The position numbers and the translations under genes are program-made. A DNA stretch of 58,374 bases from an uncultured Rhodospirillales bacterium (GTDB taxonomy: Bacteria; Pseudomonadota; Alphaproteobacteria; Reyranellales; Reyranellaceae). The DNA lies in NCBI GenBank assembly GCA_902825855.1, contig CADECW010000030.1:1-58374 (forward strand). Reading direction: 5' to 3'. Positions 36,801 through 47,452 of this stretch are shown piece after piece. How positions within the stretch are numbered: position 1 is the first letter of the stretch; each line of letters opens with the position of its first letter. A model generated the notes under the pieces. It ran no database searches. It was not told where the DNA came from and saw nothing but the letters and a program-made list of their open reading frames with translations.

Positions 36801-37121
36801 ATGACCGTCAAAGCGACCGATACCTCCTTCGAGCAGGAAGTCCTGAAGTCCGACACGCCCGTCCTGGTCGACTTCTGGGCCGAGTGGTGCGGCCCGTGCC
36901 GCATGATCGGCCCCTCGCTCGAGGACATTGCCAAGGAGATGGATGGCAAGCTCAAGGTGGTGAAGGTCAACATCGACGAGAACCCGACGACGCCGTCACG
37001 CTACAACGTCCGTTCGATCCCCACCCTGCTGCTGTTCAAGAACGGTCAGGTCGCCGCCACCAAGATCGGTGCCGAGCCCAAGCAGAAGCTGGTGAGCTGG
37101 ATCAACACCGTCGTGAGCTGA
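36801..37121 (+). CDS. trxA: thioredoxin
   Basis: This is a cytosolic disulfide reductase of 106 residues. The WCGPC active site is at 29-33 in [16 protein letters not shown], the buried Asp is in LVDFWAE, and the cis-Pro is in [18 protein letters not shown] lies 11 nt before ATG 36801. The 84-nt gap after addA contains a GGTCCATCGACC partial palindrome and a TGTTTTTGG patch, and may hold a separate promoter, since thioredoxin is usually expressed more than AddAB. It is convergent with folC 19 nt away. Confidence 0.97.
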   Translation: MTVKATDTSFEQEVLKSDTPVLVDFWAEWCGPCRMIGPSLEDIAKEMDGKLKVVKVNIDENPTTPSRYNVRSIPTLLLFKNGQVAATKIGAEPKQKLVSWINTVVS

Positions 37122-37139
37122 AGACCGTCGGCTGATCGC

Positions 37140-38429
37140 TCAACCGTTGCGGGCCAATACCGTGCCCGCGAGGTAGAGCGAGCCGCAGATCAGGATGCGC
37201 ATCGGCGCGGGCTGGGTGGCCAGAAGGTCCTCCAGCGCCGCGCCGACGTCGTCTGCGGGCAAGCAATCGAGCGCTACCTCGGCGGCGCGCATGCAGGCTT
37301 CCTGCGGCGTGTAGGCAGCATGGCCTTCTATCGGCACGGCGCGCGCCGTCTGGGCGTAGCGTCCCAAGGGTCGCAGGAAGCCCGAGGCGTCCTTCGTCGT
37401 GAGCATTCCGAAGATCAGGTAGAGCGGCAGGGCCGCCGGCTCCTTGGCCCATTCCGAGGCTTGGCGCGCCAGCGCGATGCCGCAATCCTCGTTGTGGCCG
37501 CCGTCGAGCCAAAGCTCGCTGACTGGCGGCATGGCATCGACGAGCGGGCCACGCGAAAGCTTCTGCAGCCGCGCCGGCCATTCGACCGACACCAGCCCTT
37601 TGCGGATCGCGGCATCATCGATGCGGAACTGCGCGGCGCGCAGGCGCTCGATGCACGCAACCGCGGTGGCGGCATTGTCGATCTGGTGGGCGCCGATCAG
37701 GGCCGGCGCCGGCAAGTCGAGGCCCAGGAAATCGCTGTCATAACGAAAGCCGGTGGCGGTCGGCTTGACCTGCCACTCGCGGCCCATGCGAAACAACGGA
37801 GCGGCGAGCTCCGCGGCACGGCCGGCGATCACGCCGGCGCTCGCCTCGCGCTGGCGGCCGATCACTGCCGGGACAGCGCGCTTCAGGATGCCGGCCTTCT
37901 CGGCAGCGATCTTTTCCAGCGTGTCGCCGAGAAAGCCGGTGTGGTCGTAGCCGATCGGCGTGATGGCCGAGAGCGCGGGCTCGACCACGTTGGTCGTGTC
38001 GTTGCGCCCACCCATGCCGACTTCGAGCAAGGCGAGGTCGGCCGGCACGCGCGCGAAAGCGAGGAACGCCGACACCGTCGTGATCTCGAAAAAGGTAATC
38101 GGCTGCTCCCGGTTGGCCTGCTCGGCCTCCGTCAGCACGTCCTCCAGCATGTCGTCGCCGATCAGCTCGCCGGCAACGCGGATGCGCTCATTGAAGCGCA
38201 CGAGATGCGGCGAGGTGTAGACATGGACACGATAGCCCGCCGCCTCGGCCATGGCGCGCAGATAGGCGACCAGCGAGCCCTTGCCATTGGTGCCGGCGAC
38301 ATGCACCACCGGCGGCAGTTTGCGATGCGGTGAGCCGACGTCCGCCAGCAGGCGTTCGATGCGCCCAAGCTCGAGGTCGATGAGCTTGGGATGCAGCCGC
38401 ATGAGGCGGTCGAGAATCGCGTCGGTCAT
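37140..38429 (-). CDS. folC: dihydrofolate synthase/folylpolyglutamate synthase
   Basis: FolC adds glutamate to dihydropteroate and to folates. The 429 residues carry the Mur-ligase-type P-loop HVAGTNGKGSLVAYL (43-57), TSPHLVRFNERIRV, the EVGMGGRNDTTNVV segment and the C-terminal LWLDGGHNEDCG motif. ATG 38429 gives the normal N-terminus. It follows accD by 18 nt on the minus strand, so the two are cotranscribed, in the order common in alphaproteobacteria (accD-folC-trx). Confidence 0.96.
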   Translation of the reverse strand: MTDAILDRLMRLHPKLIDLELGRIERLLADVGSPHRKLPPVVHVAGTNGKGSLVAYLRAMAEAAGYRVHVYTSPHLVRFNERIRVAGELIGDDMLEDVLTEAEQANREQPITFFEITTVSAFLAFARVPADLALLEVGMGGRNDTTNVVEPALSAITPIGYDHTGFLGDTLEKIAAEKAGILKRAVPAVIGRQREASAGVIAGRAAELAAPLFRMGREWQVKPTATGFRYDSDFLGLDLPAPALIGAHQIDNAATAVACIERLRAAQFRIDDAAIRKGLVSVEWPARLQKLSRGPLVDAMPPVSELWLDGGHNEDCGIALARQASEWAKEPAALPLYLIFGMLTTKDASGFLRPLGRYAQTARAVPIEGHAAYTPQEACMRAAEVALDCLPADDVGAALEDLLATQPAPMRILICGSLYLAGTVLARNG

Positions 38430-38447
38430 CGACGTGGCCTCGAGCTT

Positions 38448-39335
38448 TCAGCGGCCCGCGACAGCCAGGCTGCGGCTCTCGGCAACCGGCTCCATCAGCA
38501 ACGACACCAGGCGGATCAGGGTTTCCCTGAGCTTGTGACGGTGCACGACGGCGTCGACCATGCCGTGCTCCAGCAGATATTCGGCGCGCTGGAAGCCCTG
38601 CGGCAGCTCCTGGCGGATGGTATCCTGGATGACGCGCGGGCCGGCGAAGCCGATCAGGGCATCAGGCTCGGCGATGTGAACATCGCCCAGCATCGCGAAC
38701 GAAGCCGACACGCCGCCGGTCGTCGGATCGGTCAGTACGACGATGTAGGGCAGGCCCGCTTCCTTTACCTTGCGTACGGCGATGGTGGTGCGCGTGAGCT
38801 GCATCAACGACAGGATGCCTTCCTGCATGCGCGCTCCGCCCGAGGCGGAGAAGACGATCAATGGCGCCTTGCGGGTGATGGCGAGATCGGCCGCCATCAC
38901 GAGGCCTTCGCCGACTGCGGTGCCCATCGAGCCGCCCATGAAATCGAAGTCGAGCAGCGCCATCACGGTGGTGCGGCCGTCCATCATGCCGCTCGCCACG
39001 ACCAGGGCGTCGCTGCGGCCATCGGCCTTGGCCTGCGCCTCCTTGAGCTTGGCGTCGTACCGCTTGGTGTCGCGGAATTTGAGCGGATCGACCGGCACGC
39101 GCGGCAGCGGATGCAACTCGTACTTGCCCTCGTCGAACAGTTGCGGCAGGCGCTTCAGTGGCCGGATGCGCATGTGGTGGCCGCAATGGGTGCACACCTC
39201 CTGGTTGGCCTCCCAGTCGCGCATGAAAAGCATCTGCTCGCACTTCGGACATTTCAGCCAGAGGTTCTCCGGCGTTTCCTTGCGCGAGATGAGAGCCTTG
39301 AGCTTGGGTCGGACGAAGTTCGTCAGCCAGTTCAT
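38448..39335 (-). CDS. accD: acetyl-CoA carboxylase carboxyltransferase beta subunit
   Basis: AccD pairs with AccA to carboxylate acetyl-CoA for fatty-acid synthesis. The 295 residues begin with a zinc ribbon (Cys29, Cys32, Cys48, Cys51 in CPKC and CTHC) followed by the crotonase-type carboxyltransferase domain with [18 protein letters not shown] and [20 protein letters not shown] 39335 fits the family N-terminus; earlier in-frame codons lead into non-conserved sequence. The D,D-carboxypeptidase gene lies 65 nt upstream, where trpA is more often found. Confidence 0.97.
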   Translation of the reverse strand: MNWLTNFVRPKLKALISRKETPENLWLKCPKCEQMLFMRDWEANQEVCTHCGHHMRIRPLKRLPQLFDEGKYELHPLPRVPVDPLKFRDTKRYDAKLKEAQAKADGRSDALVVASGMMDGRTTVMALLDFDFMGGSMGTAVGEGLVMAADLAITRKAPLIVFSASGGARMQEGILSLMQLTRTTIAVRKVKEAGLPYIVVLTDPTTGGVSASFAMLGDVHIAEPDALIGFAGPRVIQDTIRQELPQGFQRAEYLLEHGMVDAVVHRHKLRETLIRLVSLLMEPVAESRSLAVAGR

Positions 39336-39400
39336 GGCGGCGGTATCGCACGAACCGCCGCCCCGGCCAAGGCGGCGGACGGGCGCCGGCGAACGGCACC

Positions 39401-40612
39401 TCAGCGCCAGAACTGCCCGAATGGTGCCGTTATTTCCTGGGGTTTCTTCACCTGGCAGAACAGTTTCCGCGCCTGGTAGTCGGCGCATAGCGCCCGCGCG
39501 GTGGCCGGTTCGAGATCGGCGATGATGGCCGCCTGCCTGGTCACTTTGTTGGAGGTGACCGGCAGGATCCATTCCTTGCCCAGCCGCGTGAAACCCAGTC
39601 GGGCGACATCGGACTGACCGACATCGTACACATTACGCGCCGAGCGCCAGTCGGGATAAGTGCCGAGCCAGGCGGCGTCGCCCGGCATGTCGTACCGGAT
39701 GGTGCCGCACTCGCTCGCGTCGAGCACTGTGACGGGGCCGCCCTGGCCATTGCGAACCTGCCAGATCTTGGGCCGGTTTCCCCCGGTCTTCAGTGCAAAG
39801 GCCTCGTCGAGGAGCCGGATAGTGAACTCATCGCGAAGGTCGGCGCGGCGGAAACCGAAGGCGACGGCGATCAGCCGCCGCCCGTCGCGCACCGCACTGC
39901 CTACGATGTTGAAGCCTGAAGCGCATACGAAGCCGGTTTTCAGCCCGTCGGCATAAGGAGCATAGAGATCGAGAAATTTTATGCCTGGCCCGACCTTGGT
40001 CTTGCCAAGATAGAACTCCTGGGTGTGGAAGTAGCCGTAATACTCGGGAAACTGCTTCAGCAACGCCATCGCCAGCAGCGCCATGTCGCGCGCCGTCGTG
40101 AGCTGGCCGGCGTCGGGCAGGCCGCTGGCGTTGCGGAACTGGGTGGCGCTCATGCCGATGCGCGCCGCCGTTTCGGTCATGCGCACGCCGAACGCCGCCT
40201 CCGAGCCCGAGATCAGTTCGGCGAAACCCGTGGCGACGTCGTTGGCCGAGCGCGCCACCAGCGCCTGCAGGCCCTGCTCGACGGTGATGGCCTGGCCGGC
40301 GGCAAGGCCGAGCTTGGACGGAGGCTTGGCGCGGGCCACTTCCGACATGGTCATGGGCGAGACGAGCGTCAGCCGGCCGGCCTTCAGCTCCTCGAAGATG
40401 ATGTAGATCGTCATCATCTTGGTGAGCGAGGCCGGGTGCCAGAAGGCCCCGGCATTGCGGTCCAGCAGCGTTTCGCCCGTCGCGGCATCGACCACCACGT
40501 AGGGCCCGGCCTGGACCGGGCCGGACGGCGAGGCCACGGCAGCGACCTGCGCCTCGGCCCGCAGGGCGAGGCCGGACAGAAGGAGGATGCCCAGCAGAAG
40601 ACGCAGTTTCAT
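39401..40612 (-). CDS. D-alanyl-D-alanine carboxypeptidase (PBP5/DacA-like)
   Basis: This periplasmic serine peptidase trims the last D-Ala from peptidoglycan stems. A signal peptide covers about 1-21 ([13 protein letters not shown]). Catalytic motifs are SLTK (62-65), SAN (122-124) and KTG (225-227), all intact. The 403 residues include a C-terminal region of about 130 residues with several cysteines (Cys230 and later [17 protein letters not shown]) that does not look like the usual PBP5 C-terminal domain and has no clear amphipathic anchor. ATG 40612 is preferred to GTG 40624. It diverges from the MBL-fold gene. Confidence 0.93.
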   Translation of the reverse strand: MKLRLLLGILLLSGLALRAEAQVAAVASPSGPVQAGPYVVVDAATGETLLDRNAGAFWHPASLTKMMTIYIIFEELKAGRLTLVSPMTMSEVARAKPPSKLGLAAGQAITVEQGLQALVARSANDVATGFAELISGSEAAFGVRMTETAARIGMSATQFRNASGLPDAGQLTTARDMALLAMALLKQFPEYYGYFHTQEFYLGKTKVGPGIKFLDLYAPYADGLKTGFVCASGFNIVGSAVRDGRRLIAVAFGFRRADLRDEFTIRLLDEAFALKTGGNRPKIWQVRNGQGGPVTVLDASECGTIRYDMPGDAAWLGTYPDWRSARNVYDVGQSDVARLGFTRLGKEWILPVTSNKVTRQAAIIADLEPATARALCADYQARKLFCQVKKPQEITAPFGQFWR

Positions 40613-40682
40613 TGCCCCCGACACCGCACGCTCTCCAGCATACGCCCTTCCACGCCGCCGCGGGAGGCATTAGATCGGTGCA

Positions 40683-41360
40683 ATGCTGAAAGTCATGATT
40701 GCCCCCGTCACCCGGTTCCAACAGAACTGTTCCATCGTCTGGTGCGACGAGACCATGGAAGGCAGCGCCGTCGATCCGGGCGGCGACTTCGACATGCTGA
40801 AGGACGCGATCGCCCAGCAGGGTATCAAGGTCACCAAGGTTCTGCTGACCCACGGCCACGTCGACCATGCCTCGGCCGCCGGCACCATGGCCGAGCACTA
40901 CGGCGTGAAGATCGAGGGACCGCACGAGGACGACCTATTCCTGATCGAGGGCCTGCCCGACTCGGGCCGCAAGTACAACTTCCCGGCCTACAAACCATTC
41001 GTGCCCGACCGCTGGCTGACCAACGGCGAGACGGTGAGCCTCGGCAACCTTACCTTCGACGTCGTGCACTGCCCTGGTCACACGCCCGGCCATGTCGTGT
41101 TCGTGCACAAGCCTGCGAAGGTAGCGTTCGTCGGCGACGTACTGTTCCGCGGCTCAGTCGGCCGCACTGACTTCCCGCGCGGCAATCACGAGCAGTTGCT
41201 GACCTCGATCCGCAAACGGCTGTGGCCCCTCGGCGACGACATCACCTTCGTGCCGGGCCACGGCCAGACCTCGACCTTCGGCTGGGAACGCAAGACCAAT
41301 CCGTTCGTCGCCGACCTTCTGTTCGACGACGAAGACGCCTCGGCGGCCGATCGACGCTGA
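40683..41360 (+). CDS. MBL-fold metallohydrolase (YcbL/glyoxalase II-like)
   Basis: The 225-residue cytosolic protein has the zinc motif THGHVDH (56-62), a third histidine in VVHCPGHTPGHVVF, the bridging Asp in AFVGDVLFRGSVGRTDFPRG and a last His in VPGHGQTSTFG. These match the YcbL group, known for weak glyoxalase II activity. The substrate here is uncertain. It is the only plus-strand gene between trxA and the methyltransferase, and faces a small gene whose end lies 9 nt away. Confidence 0.93.
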   Translation: MLKVMIAPVTRFQQNCSIVWCDETMEGSAVDPGGDFDMLKDAIAQQGIKVTKVLLTHGHVDHASAAGTMAEHYGVKIEGPHEDDLFLIEGLPDSGRKYNFPAYKPFVPDRWLTNGETVSLGNLTFDVVHCPGHTPGHVVFVHKPAKVAFVGDVLFRGSVGRTDFPRGNHEQLLTSIRKRLWPLGDDITFVPGHGQTSTFGWERKTNPFVADLLFDDEDASAADRR

Positions 41361-41368
41361 GTGGCGGA

Positions 41369-41749
41369 CTAAGGCAGCAATCCCAGAGACGACTGCAGGT
41401 CGCGCTGGCCGGCAGCCAGCGCAGGCGGCATGTCGGCAACAGCGTCCGTCTGGTTGTAATGTCGCCGGACATAGTCGAGGCCATGCCGCAACATATGCTT
41501 GTTGAAACGCGCCGGCTTCGAGGCCAAGGCGGCGAGCGCATCGGGCGAGCGCTCGTGGATGGGACGAAAGAAAGCGGCGAGCTCGACTTCGGCAACGAGG
41601 AACATGCCGCAGCCCATCGCCCCCAGGGCGTAGGACAGGCATTCTTCTTCCCAACGGTCGGGCTCGCGGCATTCAGCGTCGAGATGATCGAGTGCAGCGA
41701 TGAAGTTGTCGTAAAGCCGGTTCTTCCGATCGACTTCCATCGTCTGCAT
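41369..41749 (-). CDS. hypothetical protein, about 126 residues
   Basis: I do not recognise this small cytosolic protein. It starts MQTMEVDRKNRLYDNFIAALDHLDAECREPDRWEEE, is mostly helical in appearance and acidic near the N-terminus, and has a cysteine-containing patch SYALGAMGCGMFLVAEVELAAFFRP. No export signal or membrane span is evident. ATG 41749 is chosen for the GGAGGG 7 nt upstream; an earlier ATG at 41779 lacks one. It is downstream of trpA by about 100 nt beyond a hairpin. Confidence 0.6.
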   Translation of the reverse strand: MQTMEVDRKNRLYDNFIAALDHLDAECREPDRWEEECLSYALGAMGCGMFLVAEVELAAFFRPIHERSPDALAALASKPARFNKHMLRHGLDYVRRHYNQTDAVADMPPALAAGQRDLQSSLGLLP

Positions 41750-41797
41750 GCGGCGCCCTCCACGTTTGGTCGGACGCATATGGGCTGGAGATGATGA

Positions 41798-41816
41798 CCC
41801 GACAATGACTGTCGGG
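41798..41816. terminator. hairpin after trpA
   Basis: A perfect 7-bp stem, CCCGACA-ATGAC-TGTCGGG, lies 33 nt past the trpA stop on the minus strand, ahead of the small hypothetical gene. No T-run follows. The same stem core (TGTCGGG/CCCGACA) occurs in the trpB leader. It may end the trp transcript. Confidence 0.45.
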
Positions 41817-41848
41817 CGACATTCCTCGAAAGATCACAGGCGGAAGAG

Positions 41849-42682
41849 TTACGCTTTGCTTACGCTGCGCACGCCACCTGCAAGAGCCTTCACGTCTGCC
41901 AGCACGCCTGCGGCGAGGCCGGGCTTGGGCTTGCCTTCGTCGTCGAGTCCCGCCTTCACGCGATCGACGATGGCGGTGCCGACGACAGCGGCATCGGCGT
42001 GGCGAGCCACGGCTGCAGCTTGTTCCGGCGTCCTGATGCCGAAGCCGACGCCGATCGGCAGCTTGGTGTGGCGCTTGATGCGCGCGACATGCGTGGCGAC
42101 CGTCTCCTCCGTCGCCGACTTCGTGCCGGTGATGCCGAGCACCGAGACGAAATAGACGAAGCCCGCCGAATACTTCAGCACCGCCGGCAGACGCTTGTCA
42201 TCGGTCGTCGGCGCGGTCAGCAGAACCGTGTCGAGACCGTGCGCCTCGGCATGCGGCTTCAGCTCGTCGACCTCTTCCGGGGGCAGATCGACCAGGATGA
42301 ATCCATCGACCCCCGCCGCCGCAGCTTCCTTGCAGAAGCGCTCTGTGCCGCGCTGATAGACGAGATTGTAGTAACCCATCAGCAGGATCGGCGTATCGTC
42401 GTCACCGGTCTCCTTGCGGAAGCGACAGATCATGTCGAAGGTGCCGTCGACCGTCATGCCGGCCTTGAGCGCGCGCTGGCCCGCGACCTGGATCGAGGGA
42501 CCGTCGGCCATCGGATCGGTGAACGGCATGCCGAGTTCGATCAGGTCGGCGCCGGCCGCCGGCAGGCCCTTCAGGATTTCGTAGCTCAGCTCCGCATTGG
42601 GATCGCCGGCGGAGATGTAGATCACGAGCCCGGCCCGCTTGTCCGCCTTGAGCTTCGCGAAACGCCTGGTGATGCGGCTCAT
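41849..42682 (-). CDS. trpA: tryptophan synthase alpha chain
   Basis: TrpA cleaves indole-3-glycerol phosphate and hands indole to TrpB through a tunnel. The 277 residues include the catalytic Glu/Asp segment LIELGMPFTDPMADGPSIQ (about 47-65), the FILVDLPPEEVDEL loop, and the phosphate-binding GVGFGIRTPEQAA. It begins one base after the trpB stop, so translation is coupled. It is the last trp gene before a hairpin. Confidence 0.97.
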   Translation of the reverse strand: MSRITRRFAKLKADKRAGLVIYISAGDPNAELSYEILKGLPAAGADLIELGMPFTDPMADGPSIQVAGQRALKAGMTVDGTFDMICRFRKETGDDDTPILLMGYYNLVYQRGTERFCKEAAAAGVDGFILVDLPPEEVDELKPHAEAHGLDTVLLTAPTTDDKRLPAVLKYSAGFVYFVSVLGITGTKSATEETVATHVARIKRHTKLPIGVGFGIRTPEQAAAVARHADAAVVGTAIVDRVKAGLDDEGKPKPGLAAGVLADVKALAGGVRSVSKA

Positions 42683-42683
42683 G

Positions 42684-43898
42684 TCAGACCTTCATACCGA
42701 GCCGCTCGGCGACGGCGAACACGTCCTTGTCGCCGCGGCCGCACAGGTTCATGACCAGCAGATTGTCCTTGGGCAGCGTCGGCGCGAGCTTTGTGACATG
42801 AGCCAGTGCGTGGGCGGGCTCGAGTGCGGGGATGATGCCCTCGAGCTTGCACAACAGCTGGAAAGCGGTCAGCGCCTCGCTGTCGGTCGCAGAGACGTAC
42901 TCGACGCGGCCCTGCTCCTTCAGCCAGGAATGCTCGGGGCCGATGCCGGGATAGTCGAGGCCGGCCGAGATCGAATGCGCCTCGGTGATCTGGCCTTCCT
43001 TGTCCTGCAGGAGATAGGTGCGATTGCCGTGCAGCACGCCGGGGCGGCCGCCGGTCAACGAGGCAGCATGCTCGCCGGTCTCGACTCCTTTGCCGCCAGC
43101 TTCGACCCCTATGATGCGCACACCCTTGTCGTCGAGGAACGGATGAAACAGGCCCATCGCGTTCGAGCCGCCTCCGATGCAGGCGACCAGCGTATCCGGC
43201 GGCCGGCCTTCCATCTCCATGATCTGCTTGCGCACCTCGTTGCCGATCACGCACTGGAAGTCGCGCACCATCGCCGGATAGGGATGCGGCCCGGCCACCG
43301 TGCCGATGCAGTAGAAGGTCGTCTCGCAGGTCGCCACCCAGTCGCGCAGCGCCTCGTTCATTGCGTCTTTCAAGGTCGAGGACCCCGACGTCACCGGCCG
43401 CACCTCCGCGCCCAACATCTTCATGCGGAACACGTTGGGCGCCTGGCGCTCGACGTCGACCGAGCCCATGAAGACGACGCAGGGAATGTCGAACAAGGCG
43501 CAGGCCGTCGCCGTGGCGACGCCATGCTGGCCCGCACCGGTCTCGGCGATGACGCGCCTCTTGCCCATACGCTTGGCCAGAAGCACCTGGCCCAGCACGT
43601 TGTTGATCTTGTGGCTGCCGGTGTGGTTCAACTCGTCGCGCTTGAAGTAGATCTTGGCGCCGCCGAGATGCCCGGTCAGGCGTTCCGCGTAGTAGAGCGG
43701 GCTCGGCCGGCCTGCATACTGGGCCAAGAGATAGTTCAGCTCGCCCTGGAATTGCGGATCGGCCTTGGCCTCGTTGTAGGCCTTCTCCAGCTCGAGGATC
43801 AGCGGCATCAACGTCTCGGCGACGTAGCGGCCGCCGAAAAGGCCGAAATGCCCGCGCTCGTCGGGGCCAGTGCGGAAACTGTTGGGTGAAGTGGACAT
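42684..43898 (-). CDS. trpB: tryptophan synthase beta chain
   Basis: TrpB condenses indole with serine using pyridoxal phosphate. The 404 residues carry the cofactor lysine Lys97 in HTGSHKINN, the indole-site Glu region in [11 protein letters not shown], the phosphate cradle GGGSNAMG and the C-terminal [12 protein letters not shown] 43898 (MSTSPNSF) has AGGA 7 nt upstream; the upstream in-frame ATG at 43949 would run through a hairpin. That hairpin partly covers the ribosome site. RidA lies 56 nt upstream in the same direction. Confidence 0.98.
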   Translation of the reverse strand: MSTSPNSFRTGPDERGHFGLFGGRYVAETLMPLILELEKAYNEAKADPQFQGELNYLLAQYAGRPSPLYYAERLTGHLGGAKIYFKRDELNHTGSHKINNVLGQVLLAKRMGKRRVIAETGAGQHGVATATACALFDIPCVVFMGSVDVERQAPNVFRMKMLGAEVRPVTSGSSTLKDAMNEALRDWVATCETTFYCIGTVAGPHPYPAMVRDFQCVIGNEVRKQIMEMEGRPPDTLVACIGGGSNAMGLFHPFLDDKGVRIIGVEAGGKGVETGEHAASLTGGRPGVLHGNRTYLLQDKEGQITEAHSISAGLDYPGIGPEHSWLKEQGRVEYVSATDSEALTAFQLLCKLEGIIPALEPAHALAHVTKLAPTLPKDNLLVMNLCGRGDKDVFAVAERLGMKV

Positions 43899-43905
43899 CG
43901 CTTTT

Positions 43906-43939
43906 CCTGTCGGGATGCCGGACTTAGCAGCCCGACAGG
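43906..43939 (-). promoter_or_regulatory. leader hairpin overlapping the trpB ribosome site
   Basis: In the trpB mRNA, CCTGTCGGG pairs perfectly with CCCGACAGG across a 16-nt loop. The second arm runs straight into the Shine-Dalgarno: CAGGAAAAGCG then ATG. Its last GG forms part of AGGA, so folding would hinder ribosome entry. It could be a simple ridA terminator or a translational control element. No leader peptide with Trp codons and no T-run is present. Confidence 0.5.
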
Positions 43940-43954
43940 GGTCGGTCAAAAGCC

Positions 43955-44497
43955 CTACCTGCGCTTGCTCTTGGCCGATTTCCGTTTGGCCTTCTGCGCC
44001 GACTTCCGCGCCGCCGCCGCAATGGCGCGCCCCGGTGCAGCGTTGATCTCGACAATGACCTCGATCTCGACTGGGATGCCGCGCGGCAACGAACCCATGC
44101 CGACCGCCGACCGCGCATGCCGGCCGCGATCGCCGAAGACCGACACGAAGAGGTCGGAGCAGCCGTTGATCACCTCGGGCTGCTCACCGAAATCCGGCGT
44201 GCAGTTGACCATGCCCAGGAGCTTGACGATGCGCTTCACGCGATCGAGGTCGCCGAGCTCTGCCTTCATCACGGCGATCAGGCTCAAGCCGGTCTGGCGA
44301 GCATATTCGTAGCCTTGCTCCTTGGTGAAATCGCTACCGACCTTGCCCACGGGCAGCGGGTGGCCGGGCAGGCCCGGCCCCTTGCCGGCCAGATAGAGCA
44401 GGTTGCCGGTTCGCACGGCATTCACGTAATTGGCCATCGGCGAAGTGGGCTTGGTGAGCTCGATGCCGAGCTCCTTCAGCCGCCGTTCGGTCTTCAT
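43955..44497 (-). CDS. RidA family protein (YjgF/YER057c/UK114)
   Basis: RidA enzymes hydrolyse reactive enamines and imines such as 2-aminoacrylate. The 180 residues contain the RidA core, with [14 protein letters not shown], a [18 protein letters not shown] helix, [24 protein letters not shown] and [11 protein letters not shown]. The catalytic arginine is likely in GRHARSAVG. This longer subgroup differs from the 128-residue archetype and ends with a Lys/Arg/Ala tail (about 160-180). It is placed between trpF and trpB, 11 nt after trpF. TrpB forms an aminoacrylate intermediate, so a housekeeping role beside it is reasonable inference. Confidence 0.88.
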   Translation of the reverse strand: MKTERRLKELGIELTKPTSPMANYVNAVRTGNLLYLAGKGPGLPGHPLPVGKVGSDFTKEQGYEYARQTGLSLIAVMKAELGDLDRVKRIVKLLGMVNCTPDFGEQPEVINGCSDLFVSVFGDRGRHARSAVGMGSLPRGIPVEIEVIVEINAAPGRAIAAAARKSAQKAKRKSAKSKRR

Positions 44498-44508
44498 GCG
44501 CGCCCCCT

Positions 44509-45147
44509 TCAGAGCGCCTTCACGCGATCGAGGAAGGCGCGGATCAAGTCGACCGATTTCACACCCCGGCTCGATTCGACGCCAGAGGAAACGTCGACGC
44601 CACGTGCACCGGTCACACGCACCGCCTCGGCGACGTTGTCGGGCCTCAGTCCGCCGGCCAGCAACCACGGCAGCGGCACCGTACGGCCCGACAGGAAGGT
44701 CCAGTCGAAGGTGATTGCGTTGCCGCCGGGCAACGTACCTTCGGCGCCCTCGAACATCAGTCGATCGGCGACCGTGGAGTAGCTTGCGATGCCGCGCTCG
44801 ACGTCGCTCGCCTGCCCGACCTTGATCACCTTCATCACCGGCTTGGCCGTTCGCGCCTTGATCGCCGCAACCCGCTCGGGCGTCTCCGCGCCATGGAGCT
44901 GCAGCAGATCGATGGCACCGGTGGCGAGCCGTTCGTCGAGCAGTGCATCTTCGGGATCGACGAACAGGCCGGTGCGGACCACGTCCTTCGGTACGCGCGC
45001 GCCCAGGGCCTTGAGAACGTCATTGGAGGCGACATGGCGCGGCGAGCGCGGATAGGTGACGAAGCCCACGAAGCGCGCGCCGGCCGCGACCGCGGCATCG
45101 ACCGTCTCCGGGGTCGACAGGCCGCAGATCTTGGCCTCGACCCTCAT
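44509..45147 (-). CDS. trpF: phosphoribosylanthranilate isomerase
   Basis: TrpF catalyses the Amadori rearrangement in tryptophan synthesis. The 212 residues of a TIM barrel contain the catalytic Cys in VEAKICGLSTPE (Cys8), the LLQLHGAETPERV strand, the acid Asp in FDWTFL and the phosphate-binding LAGGLRPDNVAEAV plus GVDVSSGVESSRGVKS. ATG 45147 overlaps the pyrF stop (ATGA). Confidence 0.97.
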   Translation of the reverse strand: MRVEAKICGLSTPETVDAAVAAGARFVGFVTYPRSPRHVASNDVLKALGARVPKDVVRTGLFVDPEDALLDERLATGAIDLLQLHGAETPERVAAIKARTAKPVMKVIKVGQASDVERGIASYSTVADRLMFEGAEGTLPGGNAITFDWTFLSGRTVPLPWLLAGGLRPDNVAEAVRVTGARGVDVSSGVESSRGVKSVDLIRAFLDRVKAL

Positions 45148-45896
45148 AGGTCGTTGACGCCGGCTTCGCGGGCGATCGCTTCGGCAGCAGCCCGTGGATC
45201 GGCGGCCTGATAGATCGGCCGGCCGACCACCAGGTTGGTGGCGCCGAGATCGACCGCCTGACGTGGTGTCATCGCCCTCTTCTGGTCGTGGGCCGCGCTG
45301 CCGACCGGCCGGATGCCCGGCACCATGAGCACGAAGTCGGGACCGCACTGCTTGCGCAGTGCGGCGATCTCCAGCGGTGAGCAGATCACGCCGTCGAGAC
45401 CGCTGGCTTGCGCGAGAGCGGCCAATCGTACCACCTGATCCGACGGTTCGGCATTGACGCCCGTGGCCTCGAGGTCCGAACGGTCGAGCGATGTCAGTAC
45501 CGTCACGCCTAGAAGCCTGGGCCGAGCCACACCGTGCCGGTTGGCCTGCATGCCGACCTCGTCGACCGCTGCCTTCATCATCTCGCGGCCGCCGCAGGCG
45601 TGGATGGTGATGAAGGTGGGCGCGAGCTCGACCACGGCGCGGATGCCGCCGGCCACGGTATTGGGTATGTCATGCAGCTTCAGGTCGAGGAAGAAGCCCA
45701 CCCCGGTCGCACGCACCGGCGTCGGAAACGCGTAGCGCACTCCCGCCGCACCGTGTGCCAGGAAGAACTCAAGCCCGAGCTTGATGCCGCCGACAGCGGG
45801 CTTGGGCCCGCCGGCAATGGATTGGATCAGCTTGGTGGCTTGCGCGAGATCGATCGTATCGACGCCGCAATAGACGGGGTTGGCGCGGGTCCTCAT
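45144..45896 (-). CDS. pyrF: orotidine 5'-phosphate decarboxylase
   Basis: PyrF makes UMP. The 250-residue TIM-barrel protein has its catalytic tetrad in FLDLKLHDIPNT (Asp71, Lys73, Asp76), Lys39 in GIKLG and the phosphate loop VPGIRPVG. ATG 45896 is preferred over ATG 45935, which would add 13 residues of no conservation. It overlaps trpF by 4 nt; the pyrF-trpF link is common in alphaproteobacteria. glpK ends 39 nt upstream. Confidence 0.97.
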   Translation of the reverse strand: MRTRANPVYCGVDTIDLAQATKLIQSIAGGPKPAVGGIKLGLEFFLAHGAAGVRYAFPTPVRATGVGFFLDLKLHDIPNTVAGGIRAVVELAPTFITIHACGGREMMKAAVDEVGMQANRHGVARPRLLGVTVLTSLDRSDLEATGVNAEPSDQVVRLAALAQASGLDGVICSPLEIAALRKQCGPDFVLMVPGIRPVGSAAHDQKRAMTPRQAVDLGATNLVVGRPIYQAADPRAAAEAIAREAGVNDL

Positions 45897-45935
45897 GGCG
45901 GGCCGCAACCTAATGGTCGCGCCCCAGTGCAGCAA

Positions 45936-47420
<1,485 letters not shown>

Positions 47421-47452
47421 CCCCGGTTCTTAGCAGGTTTTGCGGCGCCCGC

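Noticed and set aside
43899..43954. Classical trp attenuator with leader peptide
   Set aside because: No short frame with Trp codons and no T-run terminator is present; only a hairpin over the ribosome site is seen.
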